In this document: piece after piece, positions 46,445-54,478 of the stretch | Numbering within the stretch: position 1 is the first letter of the stretch | Layout: each line of letters begins with the position of its first letter | Origin: Prochlorococcus sp. AG-409-L21 | Lineage (GTDB): Bacteria > Cyanobacteriota > Cyanobacteriia > PCC-6307 > Cyanobiaceae | Length of the DNA: 63,985 nt | Reading direction: 5' to 3' | Assembly (NCBI GenBank): GCA_003215475.1 | Contig: QCKH01000009.1 | Span: forward strand, 1 to 63,985 | Notes under the pieces: generated by a model | Told to the model about the DNA's origin: nothing | The model's input: only the letters and a program-made list of their open reading frames with translations | Database searches by the model: none | Translations under genes and position numbers: made by a program

Positions 46445-48388
46445 ATGGCAAGAAAAACAGTATTTCAACAGTTAAGTGACTTATTTGGGCCGGAAAGAAA
46501 AAAGGTCGAAAATAAATCCAGATACTCTTTAGGTGATAAAGAATTATTAAAAACTCAATCTAAGGAAGAATATGATTATGAGTTATTACAAAAACAACAA
46601 GATGCTTATTTAGCAAATCAATGGAAAAAGGTAGATAACGAAATATATCAACACTCCATATATTATGAAACCACAAGATTAGCATCTTACGCAGATTTTG
46701 AAGGTATGGAATTTTTTCCAGAAATTGCTGCAGCATTAGATATTTTTATGGAAGAGTCTACAACACCTAATAGTGATGGTAGGATATTAAATATTTTTTC
46801 AGAAAGTAAAAGAGTTAGAAGAATATTACAAGATTTATTTTTTAATAGGTTAGATATTCATACCAATCTTCCAATGTGGGTGAGAAATACATGTAAGTAT
46901 GGTGATAATTTCCTTTATCTTTCTATTGATAGTGAAAATGGTGTGCAAAGTGTAAAACAATTACCTAACATTGAAATAACTAGAAAAGAAAATGATGGTT
47001 TTGGGGAAAATGCGTCCGTAGAATCTGAAGATAAGTTTAACCCAGTTAAATTTGTGTGGGGACAAAAAGATATGGAATTTAATGCGTGGCAAATAGCACA
47101 TTTTAGACTATTAGGGGACGATAGAAGATTACCTTATGGTACATCTATTTTAGAAAAGGCAAGGAGAATATGGAAACAATTATTACTCTCAGAAGATGCT
47201 ATGTTAATTTATAGGGTAACCAGAGCACCCGAAAGAAGAATATTTAAAATATTTGTTGGTAATATAGATGAAAAAGATGTACCAGCATATGTAAATAAAA
47301 TTGCAGACAACTTTAAAAGAAGTCCTGTTATTGATCAACAAACTGGACAAATAGATACAAGATACAATCAAATGGCACAAGATCAAGATTACTTTGTACC
47401 AGTGAGAGATCAAAACGCACCTAGTCCAATAGATACTTTACCAGGTGCAACTAACCTATCAGAAATTGCGGATATTCAATTTTTACAAAAGAAATTATTT
47501 ACTGCGTTAAGAGTACCCAAACCATTTTTAGGTTTTGAGGAAGTAACAGGGGAAGGTAAAAACTTAGCATTACAGGATATTAGATTCTCTAGAACAATTA
47601 ATAGAGTACAACAAGCAATAATACAAGAATTAAATAAAATTGCAATTATCCATTTATATATCTTAGGATTAGAAGATGAATTAGAAAATTTCACTTTATC
47701 ATTAAACAATCCTTCTACACAAGCAGAGATGTTAAAGATAGAACAGACACAATTAAAAGTAACCCTTTATAAAGATGCAGTATCAGATGCAGGTAATGGT
47801 TTTGGCGCATATTCTATGACTAGGGCTAAAAGAGATATATTAGGAATGTCTGAAGAAGAAATTAGAAATGATTTAGAACAACAAAGAATGGAAAAGGCAG
47901 CATCTGCAGAAATGGAACAAACTTCTACCGTTATTAAGAAAACAGGTATATTTGATAGAGTAGATACATTATATGGTGAACCAGGTGGTGCAGAAGAAAG
48001 TAGTGAATCAGGTGGTGATATGGGTGGTGATATAGGTGGTGACACTGGTGGAGATGATTTCGGTGGTGGTGATTTTGGTTCTGATTTAGCTGGTGGTATG
48101 GAAGCTGCGGCGGATACAGAAGCTGGAGGTGAAGCAGCAGCGGCAGAAGCAGGGGCAGCAGTAGAATCCACTAACAAAAAAGAAAACCTATTAGTAGAAG
48201 AAAAACTATTAGAAAAGAAAACAAAAAAGTATCAAAAAATGTACTTCAAAAGATTAATGGAAAGTTTAAATGAAGATGATAGAATCTATGATGTAGACAC
48301 CATAGATGATGAGGTTAATACCTTAAACTCTAAGATAGAAGAAATGTCGAAAGAAATAGATAGTATTATAGATCAAGAAGAAAAATAA
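46445..48388 (+). CDS. portal protein (gp20-like)
   Basis: 647 residues; the first ~500 follow the T4 gp20 pattern (EFFPEIAAALDIFMEES, MWVRNTCKYGDNFLYL, PYGTSILEKARRIWKQL, LRVPKPFLGFEE, FSRTINRVQQAI). It forms the dodecameric head vertex for DNA passage. Unusual is a Gly/Asp/Ala-rich extension (~520-575) followed by a charged helix with LLVEE, LMESLNED. The extension is longer than in T4 (524 residues) and could dock to the scaffold core or be cut by the prohead protease. Confidence 0.92.
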   Translation: MARKTVFQQLSDLFGPERKKVENKSRYSLGDKELLKTQSKEEYDYELLQKQQDAYLANQWKKVDNEIYQHSIYYETTRLASYADFEGMEFFPEIAAALDIFMEESTTPNSDGRILNIFSESKRVRRILQDLFFNRLDIHTNLPMWVRNTCKYGDNFLYLSIDSENGVQSVKQLPNIEITRKENDGFGENASVESEDKFNPVKFVWGQKDMEFNAWQIAHFRLLGDDRRLPYGTSILEKARRIWKQLLLSEDAMLIYRVTRAPERRIFKIFVGNIDEKDVPAYVNKIADNFKRSPVIDQQTGQIDTRYNQMAQDQDYFVPVRDQNAPSPIDTLPGATNLSEIADIQFLQKKLFTALRVPKPFLGFEEVTGEGKNLALQDIRFSRTINRVQQAIIQELNKIAIIHLYILGLEDELENFTLSLNNPSTQAEMLKIEQTQLKVTLYKDAVSDAGNGFGAYSMTRAKRDILGMSEEEIRNDLEQQRMEKAASAEMEQTSTVIKKTGIFDRVDTLYGEPGGAEESSESGGDMGGDIGGDTGGDDFGGGDFGSDLAGGMEAAADTEAGGEAAAAEAGAAVESTNKKENLLVEEKLLEKKTKKYQKMYFKRLMESLNEDDRIYDVDTIDDEVNTLNSKIEEMSKEIDSIIDQEEK

Positions 48389-48406
48389 ACTTTTTATTAA
48401 ATTCTA

Positions 48407-48415
48407 ATATTTATA
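48407..48415 (+). promoter_or_regulatory. late-type promoter motif ATATTTATA
   Basis: 15 nt before the ATG at 48431. Confidence 0.5.
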
Positions 48416-48430
48416 AATAAACAAAACATT

Positions 48431-49192
48431 ATGAACAATTTTGGATATATTAAAGATACTTTTAATAATATTTTAGCGGAGTCCTTATTAAACAAGAGTG
48501 ATGAAGGTAAAAAATTATTTACACAATACATACAAACACTAAAAGAAGATAGTAATTTAAAAAACGAATATTTAGTTTTTAAAAATTTAACTACTAAAAA
48601 GTTTACTAACTCTTCAGACGCTAAAGATTATATTAAAGAAAATATAGAAATCCTTAAATCAATAGATAGTAGTGAAGGTATTAATAAATTAATTAATATT
48701 TTAGGTAAAAAAGAATTAGTTAAAGAAAACAAAGAAATTTACAACCATATTAATATTTTACGTAATACAGAAAAAACACCTTCTAATCTACAAAGTATAC
48801 AAGAATCAATTAACTTCATAAAAGAAGAGATGTTAAAAGAAGAAAATGTAGAAATAAATGAATTCGAAAAAGTAGATGTACCACCAAGTATATTAACTAA
48901 AATGGCAGTAAATAGATTTAATTTAAAATATCAAGACATTAATGAAAGTGAGAAAGAAATTATAAAAACAATCCTTAATGGTAACGATGATGATAAAGAA
49001 TCTATTTACACTAATTTAAAAAATGAATGTATAGATGTAATCGATAATAGATTATCAGAAAATAGTGATTTAGAACTTAAAGATAAATTATTAAAAGTTA
49101 AAGATAAATTATTAAGAATGGAATATAATAAAGACTCTTTTGAAACTGATATTGATAATGTTTACAATTTAAAAAATTCTGTAGTAGAATAA
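48431..49192 (+). CDS. tagged candidate prohead core protein
   Basis: 253 residues, helical, Lys/Glu/Asn-rich. It starts MNNFGYIKDTFNNILAESLLN (L-A-E site near residue 17) and ends with long helices. In T4 the small core proteins gp67 and gp68 are encoded between portal and protease genes; this gene has the same place, and its composition and tag fit a core component. I see no direct sequence match to gp67/gp68. Confidence 0.5.
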   Translation: MNNFGYIKDTFNNILAESLLNKSDEGKKLFTQYIQTLKEDSNLKNEYLVFKNLTTKKFTNSSDAKDYIKENIEILKSIDSSEGINKLINILGKKELVKENKEIYNHINILRNTEKTPSNLQSIQESINFIKEEMLKEENVEINEFEKVDVPPSILTKMAVNRFNLKYQDINESEKEIIKTILNGNDDDKESIYTNLKNECIDVIDNRLSENSDLELKDKLLKVKDKLLRMEYNKDSFETDIDNVYNLKNSVVE

Positions 49193-49200
49193 AATATTTA

Positions 49201-49224
49201 AACCCACTTTGAGTGGGTTTTTTT
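49201..49224 (+). terminator. rho-independent terminator
   Basis: AACCCACT/AGTGGGTT perfect stem, TTG loop and T run. Confidence 0.85.
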
Positions 49225-49226
49225 AT

Positions 49227-49694
49227 TTAATACCCCATAGTATTATTAATGACTTCCGGATGTCTGTCTAATTTATAAAAACTAATATTTATTTTTTGAT
49301 ATTGTTGGTGTAAGTCATGACTACCCTCATATTTTAATTCATTATCAGTTAGAGTAGTAATATTCCATTGAGTATAAAAATCTCTCCGTAAATATACCCT
49401 ATCACCAATAAACTCATAATCAAAAAATATTTTTTTATATAACGAAGATGCCCCCACTCTACCATCTACTCTTACAACAATTAAACGGTTATGGGTAAAA
49501 TGAAGATATATGGTATCGCACTCATCATTAACCTCTAATAAATTATAATTTTCACCCGTAGTTAAATCATTAAAATCCCATCTATTAACTTTATATGTGT
49601 AACCAATAACATTATCTAATTGAATTGGGGATAAATTTTCTTTTTTACATGACAATAAAAGTAATGTAAATAAAACATATTTTAATATTTTCAT
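49227..49694 (-). CDS. lipoprotein
   Basis: I place the start at MKILKYVLFTLLLLSCKKE (49694); nine codons upstream are in frame but weaken the signal peptide. The lipobox is LLSC with Cys at residue 16. The mature part (~140 residues) is beta-rich (YTYKVNRWDFND, TIYLHFTHNRLIVVRVDG) like host lipocalin-type or META-like exported domains. A minus-strand insertion in the head gene block; likely in an envelope membrane, perhaps for superinfection exclusion. A late-type motif variant lies at 49699-49707. Confidence 0.6.
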   Translation of the reverse strand: MKILKYVLFTLLLLSCKKENLSPIQLDNVIGYTYKVNRWDFNDLTTGENYNLLEVNDECDTIYLHFTHNRLIVVRVDGRVGASSLYKKIFFDYEFIGDRVYLRRDFYTQWNITTLTDNELKYEGSHDLHQQYQKINISFYKLDRHPEVINNTMGY

Positions 49695-49698
49695 ATTA

Positions 49699-49707
49699 AA
49701 TAAATAG
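49699..49707 (-). promoter_or_regulatory. possible late-type promoter motif CTATTTATT
   Basis: On the minus strand, 4 nt before the lipoprotein ATG; one mismatch to ATATTTATT. Confidence 0.3.
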
Positions 49708-49739
49708 TAATTAATATTCAATAATACACAATCCTCTAA

Positions 49740-49771
49740 TTTGACATAGATAATTAAAATGTTTATATTTG
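49740..49771 (+). promoter_or_regulatory. host-type promoter TTTG-N20-TATATTTG
   Basis: TTTG at 49740-49743, TATATTTG at 49764-49771, 20-bp spacer; the ATG is at 49803. Confidence 0.7.
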
Positions 49772-49802
49772 TATTAATAACATTAAAATTAAAGTACTAT
49801 GA

Positions 49803-50237
49803 ATGAAAAGAGGAAAAGAATTAAAATTAGATATAAACCCAAACTATAAAATAAAGGTGGGTACTGTTGATAATAAAAATCCAAAAACAATTTATATAAA
49901 TTTATCTGCATGGGGACAGTTAAAAAAATATGATTCCGAACTTAATTATGACGCAGTAATAAATAAATTAAGAAGTAAAATAAAACATAAAATTAATAGT
50001 TTCAATATAGATGCATTTCATAAAGGAAAATATATAGTAGATTTAGATATGAGATCATCAGGTATAAAACCAACAAAAAGAAGTTTTATGTCTTGTGAAA
50101 TAACCTTATTTCAGAAAAGTAATATTCCAATAAATAATCCAGAAATAGTAGAGTCGTCAACATCTATTATAAATTCAATAATAGAAAGTTGTTTAAATGA
50201 TAATACCCACTTTGTTTTTTATAAAACTAAAAACTAA
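49803..50237 (+). CDS. unknown, host-type promoter
   Basis: A 144-residue basic protein (MKRGKELKLDINPNYKIKVG...), beta-rich in the first part, with a FMSCEITLFQ strand in the second. No tag. It is an island of likely early expression between late head genes. The ATG at 49803 is used; an ATG at 49799 in another frame closes quickly. No family is recognised. Confidence 0.5.
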   Translation: MKRGKELKLDINPNYKIKVGTVDNKNPKTIYINLSAWGQLKKYDSELNYDAVINKLRSKIKHKINSFNIDAFHKGKYIVDLDMRSSGIKPTKRSFMSCEITLFQKSNIPINNPEIVESSTSIINSIIESCLNDNTHFVFYKTKN

Positions 50238-50256
50238 GGTTTTTTATAATAAAGAT

Positions 50257-50265
50257 ATATTTATA
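50257..50265 (+). promoter_or_regulatory. late-type promoter motif ATATTTATA
   Basis: 19 nt before the protease ATG. Confidence 0.5.
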
Positions 50266-50284
50266 TGTAAAGTATATCGTTATT

Positions 50285-50974
50285 ATGGAAATTTTAAAAA
50301 AGAATGAATTAAACAAAAAAGGTATCTTAGTAGAATATGATGCTGGGTATATATCACCCAACGATAATAGACATTTCATTAATGAAATAAATAAACTTAC
50401 TAGAGGTGAATCTATAGTAGAAGAACCTTTAGTTGTTTATGCGGTGATGCAAAAGTATGGGGTGGAAAATAGGAATGGTAGAGTTTACCCAGAAAATATA
50501 TTAAGAAAAGAAGCAGAGAACTATTTAAAACTAATCAAAGAAAAAAGAGCAATGGGTGAGGCAGATCATCCAGATTCATCTATAGTAGCAATTAGTAGAA
50601 TTTCACATAATGTAACAGAACTGTGGTGGGAAGGTAATATATTAATGGGAAAACTAGAAATAATTATGTCACCAGGTTTCGTAAATCAAGGGATTATTTC
50701 GTGTGAAGGTGATCAAGTAGCAAACCTATTAAGAAAAGGATTAAAGATAGGTGTGTCTTCAAGAGGTGTGGGCTCACTTAAAAAAGAAAATGGAAAAAAT
50801 ATAGTACAAGATGACTTCGAATTAATATGTTGGGATGTGGTAACATCACCCTCAACTCCGGGGTCTTGGATATATAATGAAGAACCTTCAAGAGAGCAAC
50901 AAATGTCCGAATCTAAAAACACTAAAGATAAAAATTTATTATTAGATAGTTTAGATAATTTTTTGTCAGAATAA
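50285..50974 (+). CDS. prohead core protease (gp21-like)
   Basis: 229 residues. Typical T4 gp21-family features: VYAVMQKYGVENRNGRVYP, GEADHPDSS (catalytic His95) and KIGVSSRGVGSL (catalytic Ser158 or Ser159). In T4 it is built into the prohead core, activates after assembly and cuts capsid, core and internal proteins after [L/I]-x-E. Its own start MEILKKNELNKKGILVEYD resembles a tag (L-V-E) and its C-terminus (DNFLSE) ends in L-S-E, possible self-cleavage sites. It is the expected partner of the many tagged proteins. Confidence 0.92.
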   Translation: MEILKKNELNKKGILVEYDAGYISPNDNRHFINEINKLTRGESIVEEPLVVYAVMQKYGVENRNGRVYPENILRKEAENYLKLIKEKRAMGEADHPDSSIVAISRISHNVTELWWEGNILMGKLEIIMSPGFVNQGIISCEGDQVANLLRKGLKIGVSSRGVGSLKKENGKNIVQDDFELICWDVVTSPSTPGSWIYNEEPSREQQMSESKNTKDKNLLLDSLDNFLSE

Positions 50975-51009
50975 ATTCACAGTAAAATCAAACTTTTATC
51001 ATTTTTTAT

Positions 51010-51018
51010 ATATTTATA
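51010..51018 (+). promoter_or_regulatory. late-type promoter motif ATATTTATA
   Basis: 67 nt before the scaffold ATG, the longest leader of this class here; the leader has a small hairpin (GCGCTA/TAGTGC, 51027-51040), perhaps stabilising this strongly expressed mRNA. Confidence 0.5.
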
Positions 51019-51085
51019 AAAAAACGGCGCTATTTAGTGCTGCATTTTATTATAATAACAATGTAAAAAAAAAACTTAATTTACA

Positions 51086-52597
51086 ATGGCTACAAAAAGA
51101 AAATCAATCATCGAAGAGGCTTTGTTAGAAGCAAAGTCTTTAGAGGATGCCTTAAAAGCCAATACGAAAGAAATGCTTGCCGCTCATATGAAGCAAGAAA
51201 TTGAGAACATCGTTGAGTCGTCTTTAACTGAACAGGAAGACGAAGAAGTAGAAGTAATCGATGTGGAAGGGTCCGATGAAGAAATGGAAGAAATGCCAGC
51301 AGATGCTGGAGAAGATTCAGAAGGGGATACTGAAGAAGTTGACTCTGAAGAGTCTGAATTAATGGATTTAGATATCGATCTTGACGCTTTAGCGGGAGAC
51401 GATGACGAAGTTGAATTAGATATTGAATTACCTGCTGATCTAGACATGGGTGATGAAGAATTAGATTTAACTGGTGCATCTGACGAAGAAGTAATCGCAG
51501 TATTTAAGAAAATGAGCGATGAAGACGAAGTTGAAGTTGTTAAGGACGAAGACGGAATCCACTTAACAGATAATGAAACTGGTGCTGAATACTACATTAA
51601 AGAAGGTGACGAGCATTATGAAGAATCTTACGACAAAATGGACGAAGAGTCTGATTGTATGAAAGAAGAAGCAGGATGTGGAAAAAACATAGATGAAGAG
51701 ATTATCTATGAAATAGAACTTGATGAACATGACGGTTCTATGGCAGGTGATCAATCAGCTACACATAGAGATTATCCTAATTACAAAGGTACTGATCCAG
51801 ATTATGAAACAAAAGATGATGGTGAGTCACATGGTGATCAAGGACATGATGATTATTCTAAAAGTGTAAAAGAACATGACGGTTCTATGGCAGGTGATCA
51901 ATCAGCAGACCACAGTGATTATCCTAATTACAAAGGTACTGATCCAACTTACCATGGAGATGATGGTTCATCTCATGGTGATCAAGGAGAACCTGATGAT
52001 TATTCTAAAAGAGTAAAAGAGGAAATAGTTGATTTAGATGAAGAAGATGAAATCACTGAAGATAAAACTCAAAATAATAAACAGAGTGGACCTTACGGTG
52101 GTGGTAGACAAAGATATAGCGGTGCTAAAGCTGGTACATCTTACGCTAACGAATCTAAGAAATCTAGAAAAACACTTTCACCAAAAAATGTAGGAAAAGT
52201 AGCAGAATCAAAAATTATGAAGGAATACAAAGAGTTAAAAGCCAAAAACGAAGAGTATAAAGGTGCACTTAAAGTATTCAAGAATAAATTAAACGAAGTT
52301 GCTTTATTCAATACAAATTTAGCATACGTAAATAGATTATTCACTGAACATTCTACAACTAAAACTGAAAAGATGGAAATCTTAAAGAGGTTTGATAGTG
52401 CAGAAAGTATCAAAGAATCTAAATCTATCTACAAATCAGTAAAAAGTGAATTAGATTCTAAATCACCAATTACAGAATCTGTAGAAAATAAAGTTAATAA
52501 AACTGTTAAGTCTTCTAAATCGGATTTAAACGAATCTACGGCTTACGTAGATCCACAAATAACTGCGATTAAAGATTTGATGAGAAAAATATCATAA
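51086..52597 (+). CDS. prohead scaffold/core protein (gp22-like)
   Basis: 503 residues, very acidic, between protease and capsid genes as gp22 is in T4. N-terminus MATKRKSIIEEALLEAKSLE has tag-like L-L-E sites. Residues ~214-311 hold two tandem copies of a 49-residue unit (EHDGSMAGDQSA...YPNYKGTDP...SHGDQG...YSK). The C-terminal third is a charged coiled coil (YKELKAKNEEYKGALKVFKNKL). It should form the core around which the capsid assembles and be degraded by the protease. Confidence 0.8.
   Translation: MATKRKSIIEEALLEAKSLEDALKANTKEMLAAHMKQEIENIVESSLTEQEDEEVEVIDVEGSDEEMEEMPADAGEDSEGDTEEVDSEESELMDLDIDLDALAGDDDEVELDIELPADLDMGDEELDLTGASDEEVIAVFKKMSDEDEVEVVKDEDGIHLTDNETGAEYYIKEGDEHYEESYDKMDEESDCMKEEAGCGKNIDEEIIYEIELDEHDGSMAGDQSATHRDYPNYKGTDPDYETKDDGESHGDQGHDDYSKSVKEHDGSMAGDQSADHSDYPNYKGTDPTYHGDDGSSHGDQGEPDDYSKRVKEEIVDLDEEDEITEDKTQNNKQSGPYGGGRQRYSGAKAGTSYANESKKSRKTLSPKNVGKVAESKIMKEYKELKAKNEEYKGALKVFKNKLNEVALFNTNLAYVNRLFTEHSTTKTEKMEILKRFDSAESIKESKSIYKSVKSELDSKSPITESVENKVNKTVKSSKSDLNESTAYVDPQITAIKDLMRKIS
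51725..52018 (+). repeat. in-gene tandem duplication (2 x 147 bp)
   Basis: Two units, 51725-51871 and 51872-52018, in frame (49 codons each), nearly identical in long stretches of DNA, which suggests a recent duplication or ongoing exchange. Confidence 0.8.
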
Positions 52598-52632
52598 AAA
52601 TAACAATAACAAAACAATAAAAAACTCAAAAA

Positions 52633-54384
52633 ATGGGACATTTATTAAATTCAGGTGAAGTTGGAAATATCGGACTTGAACACTTGAAACAAATCAGATC
52701 TAAAACCATCGGTAAATGGGATTCTTTAGGATTCTTAGAAGGTTTAAAAGGTCACGTTAAAGAGAACATCGCTCAGTTATACGAAAACCAAGCTTCTGCA
52801 TTATTAAACGAAGCTACAGATGCAGCGTCATCTGGTTCTTTCGAGACTGTAGTTTTCCCTATCGTAAGAAGGGTATTCTCAAAATTATTGGCTAATGATA
52901 TCGTATCGGTACAAGCGATGAACATGCCAATTGGAAAATTATTTTACTTTGTACCAAAAACAACTGGTAGAAACCACAACCCTTTAAATGGTAATGCGGT
53001 TAACGGTTCTTTACCAGAATGTGTATTCAGTTCTTGTAGCGGTAATGCAGTATCAGAATTCTTAGCGAAATCATTATATGATGTATTCTATAATGACGGT
53101 ATGTTTGATGCTTCTAAAGGTACTGCTAGTGGTACTGTTACTGCAACTAGTGGGGCAATTGTAAGTGCAAACGGTGAAACTGTTGCAACTGCATACGCTG
53201 ATCAACCATTAGCTGCTGACGGTTCATATAGAAGTCTTTCTATGTGTGTAACTGGATTTACATCAGAAGGTGCTGGAAGATTAACTGGTCCTGACGGAAA
53301 CGAAATGGATACTGAAACTTTCTTATCTTCATTAAGAATTGTTGCAAGTGCTGACGTTGTTGACCCAGATGGTAATGTAATTATCGCTGCTGGTGATTCA
53401 GTACCGTTTAATGTAACTGCACAGAAATATGGTAAAGGTATTGTTTCTTATGACGATATCTGTGATGCTGATGGATGTTTATTAGTAACTGTTGATTTAA
53501 CTCACCCAGCGTGTGTTGATTGTACTTCATCTTCTTTTGATGGTTACATCGGTGCTGCTAGTGGAACGTCAACAACATCATTATCATTCTCAGCTTCTTG
53601 GTTAACATATGCTACTTTAGAATTCGCAACAGAAATGGGAGAAGTTTCTTTCGAACTTGACGAAGTAGTTGTATCAGTAACTGAAAGAAAACTAAGAGCA
53701 ACTTGGTCGCCAGAATTAGCACAAGACGTTAGTGCATTCCATAACATTGATGCTGAAGCTGAATTAACGGCTTTATTATCTGAGCAGGTAGCAGCTGAAA
53801 TCGATAGGGAAATCCTTAGAGATTTAAGATCTGGTGCAGCTTGGGCATTAAGATGGGATTACAACGGATGGAAAAGAGCTAACAACGGTGGTGGTTTCAA
53901 CGCTTACACTCAAAAAGAGTGGAATCAAACGTTAATCACTAAAATTAACCAATTATCAGCTCAAATTCATAAATCAACTCTAAGAGGTGGTGCTAACTTT
54001 ATCGTAGTTTCTTCTGAAGCTTCTGCGATTTTTGATGACTTAGAATACTTCCACGTATCTAACGCAGCACCTGAGCAAGATCAATACAACATGGGTATTG
54101 AGAAGATTGGTTCATTAGGAGGAAGATACACTGTATACAGAGATCCTTATGCACCTGCTAACTCAATCATCGTTGGACATAAAGGTAAGTCTTTATTGGA
54201 CACAGGGTACATTTACGCACCTTACGTACCATTACAACTTACTCCAACGTTACAAAACCCATTCAACTTTGCACCAACTAAGGGTATCATGACTAGATAC
54301 GCTAAGAAAATGGTTAATAACCGTTTCTATGGTACAGTAACAATTGATGGAGTTGTAACATTTGATGTTAACTTATTAAGATAA
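52633..54384 (+). CDS. major capsid protein (gp23-like)
   Basis: 583 residues, HK97-type fold as in T4 gp23: N-terminal delta-type region, ETVVFPIVRRVFSKLLANDIVSVQAMNMPIG, and the C-terminal LEFATEMGEVSFELDE...ERKLRATWSPELAQDV, GGRYTVYRDPYAP, KGIMTRYAKKMVNNRFYG. A predicted prohead cleavage LLNE/ATDA after residue 60 gives a mature chain of 523. Residues ~165-310 form a beta-rich insertion with paired cysteines. Codons end in C more often than in neighbours, a sign of high expression. Read with the scaffold gene. Confidence 0.95.
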   Translation: MGHLLNSGEVGNIGLEHLKQIRSKTIGKWDSLGFLEGLKGHVKENIAQLYENQASALLNEATDAASSGSFETVVFPIVRRVFSKLLANDIVSVQAMNMPIGKLFYFVPKTTGRNHNPLNGNAVNGSLPECVFSSCSGNAVSEFLAKSLYDVFYNDGMFDASKGTASGTVTATSGAIVSANGETVATAYADQPLAADGSYRSLSMCVTGFTSEGAGRLTGPDGNEMDTETFLSSLRIVASADVVDPDGNVIIAAGDSVPFNVTAQKYGKGIVSYDDICDADGCLLVTVDLTHPACVDCTSSSFDGYIGAASGTSTTSLSFSASWLTYATLEFATEMGEVSFELDEVVVSVTERKLRATWSPELAQDVSAFHNIDAEAELTALLSEQVAAEIDREILRDLRSGAAWALRWDYNGWKRANNGGGFNAYTQKEWNQTLITKINQLSAQIHKSTLRGGANFIVVSSEASAIFDDLEYFHVSNAAPEQDQYNMGIEKIGSLGGRYTVYRDPYAPANSIIVGHKGKSLLDTGYIYAPYVPLQLTPTLQNPFNFAPTKGIMTRYAKKMVNNRFYGTVTIDGVVTFDVNLLR

Positions 54385-54407
54385 TCTTAATAATACAACT
54401 TAATATT

Positions 54408-54443
54408 AAAAAGGGTGGAATTTATTTTCTACCCTTTTTTTTT
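54408..54443 (+). terminator. rho-independent terminator
   Basis: AAAGGGTGGAA/TTCTACCCTTT stem (one G-T pair), short A/T loop and nine T; ends the scaffold-capsid transcript. Confidence 0.85.
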
Positions 54444-54453
54444 GTTTTAATAG

Positions 54454-54462
54454 ATATTTATT
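54454..54462 (+). promoter_or_regulatory. late-type promoter motif ATATTTATT
   Basis: 16 nt before the ATG at 54479. Confidence 0.5.
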
Positions 54463-54478
54463 ATTATATTAGCACACT

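Noticed and set aside
47767-48177. 136-codon minus-strand ORF rich in Pro/Ser/Ala
   Set aside because: Mirror of the Gly/Asp/Ala linker of the portal gene; no promoter or start context.
51108-51479. 123-codon minus-strand ORF in the scaffold gene
   Set aside because: Antisense to strongly coding scaffold sequence with low-complexity Leu/His/Gln composition.
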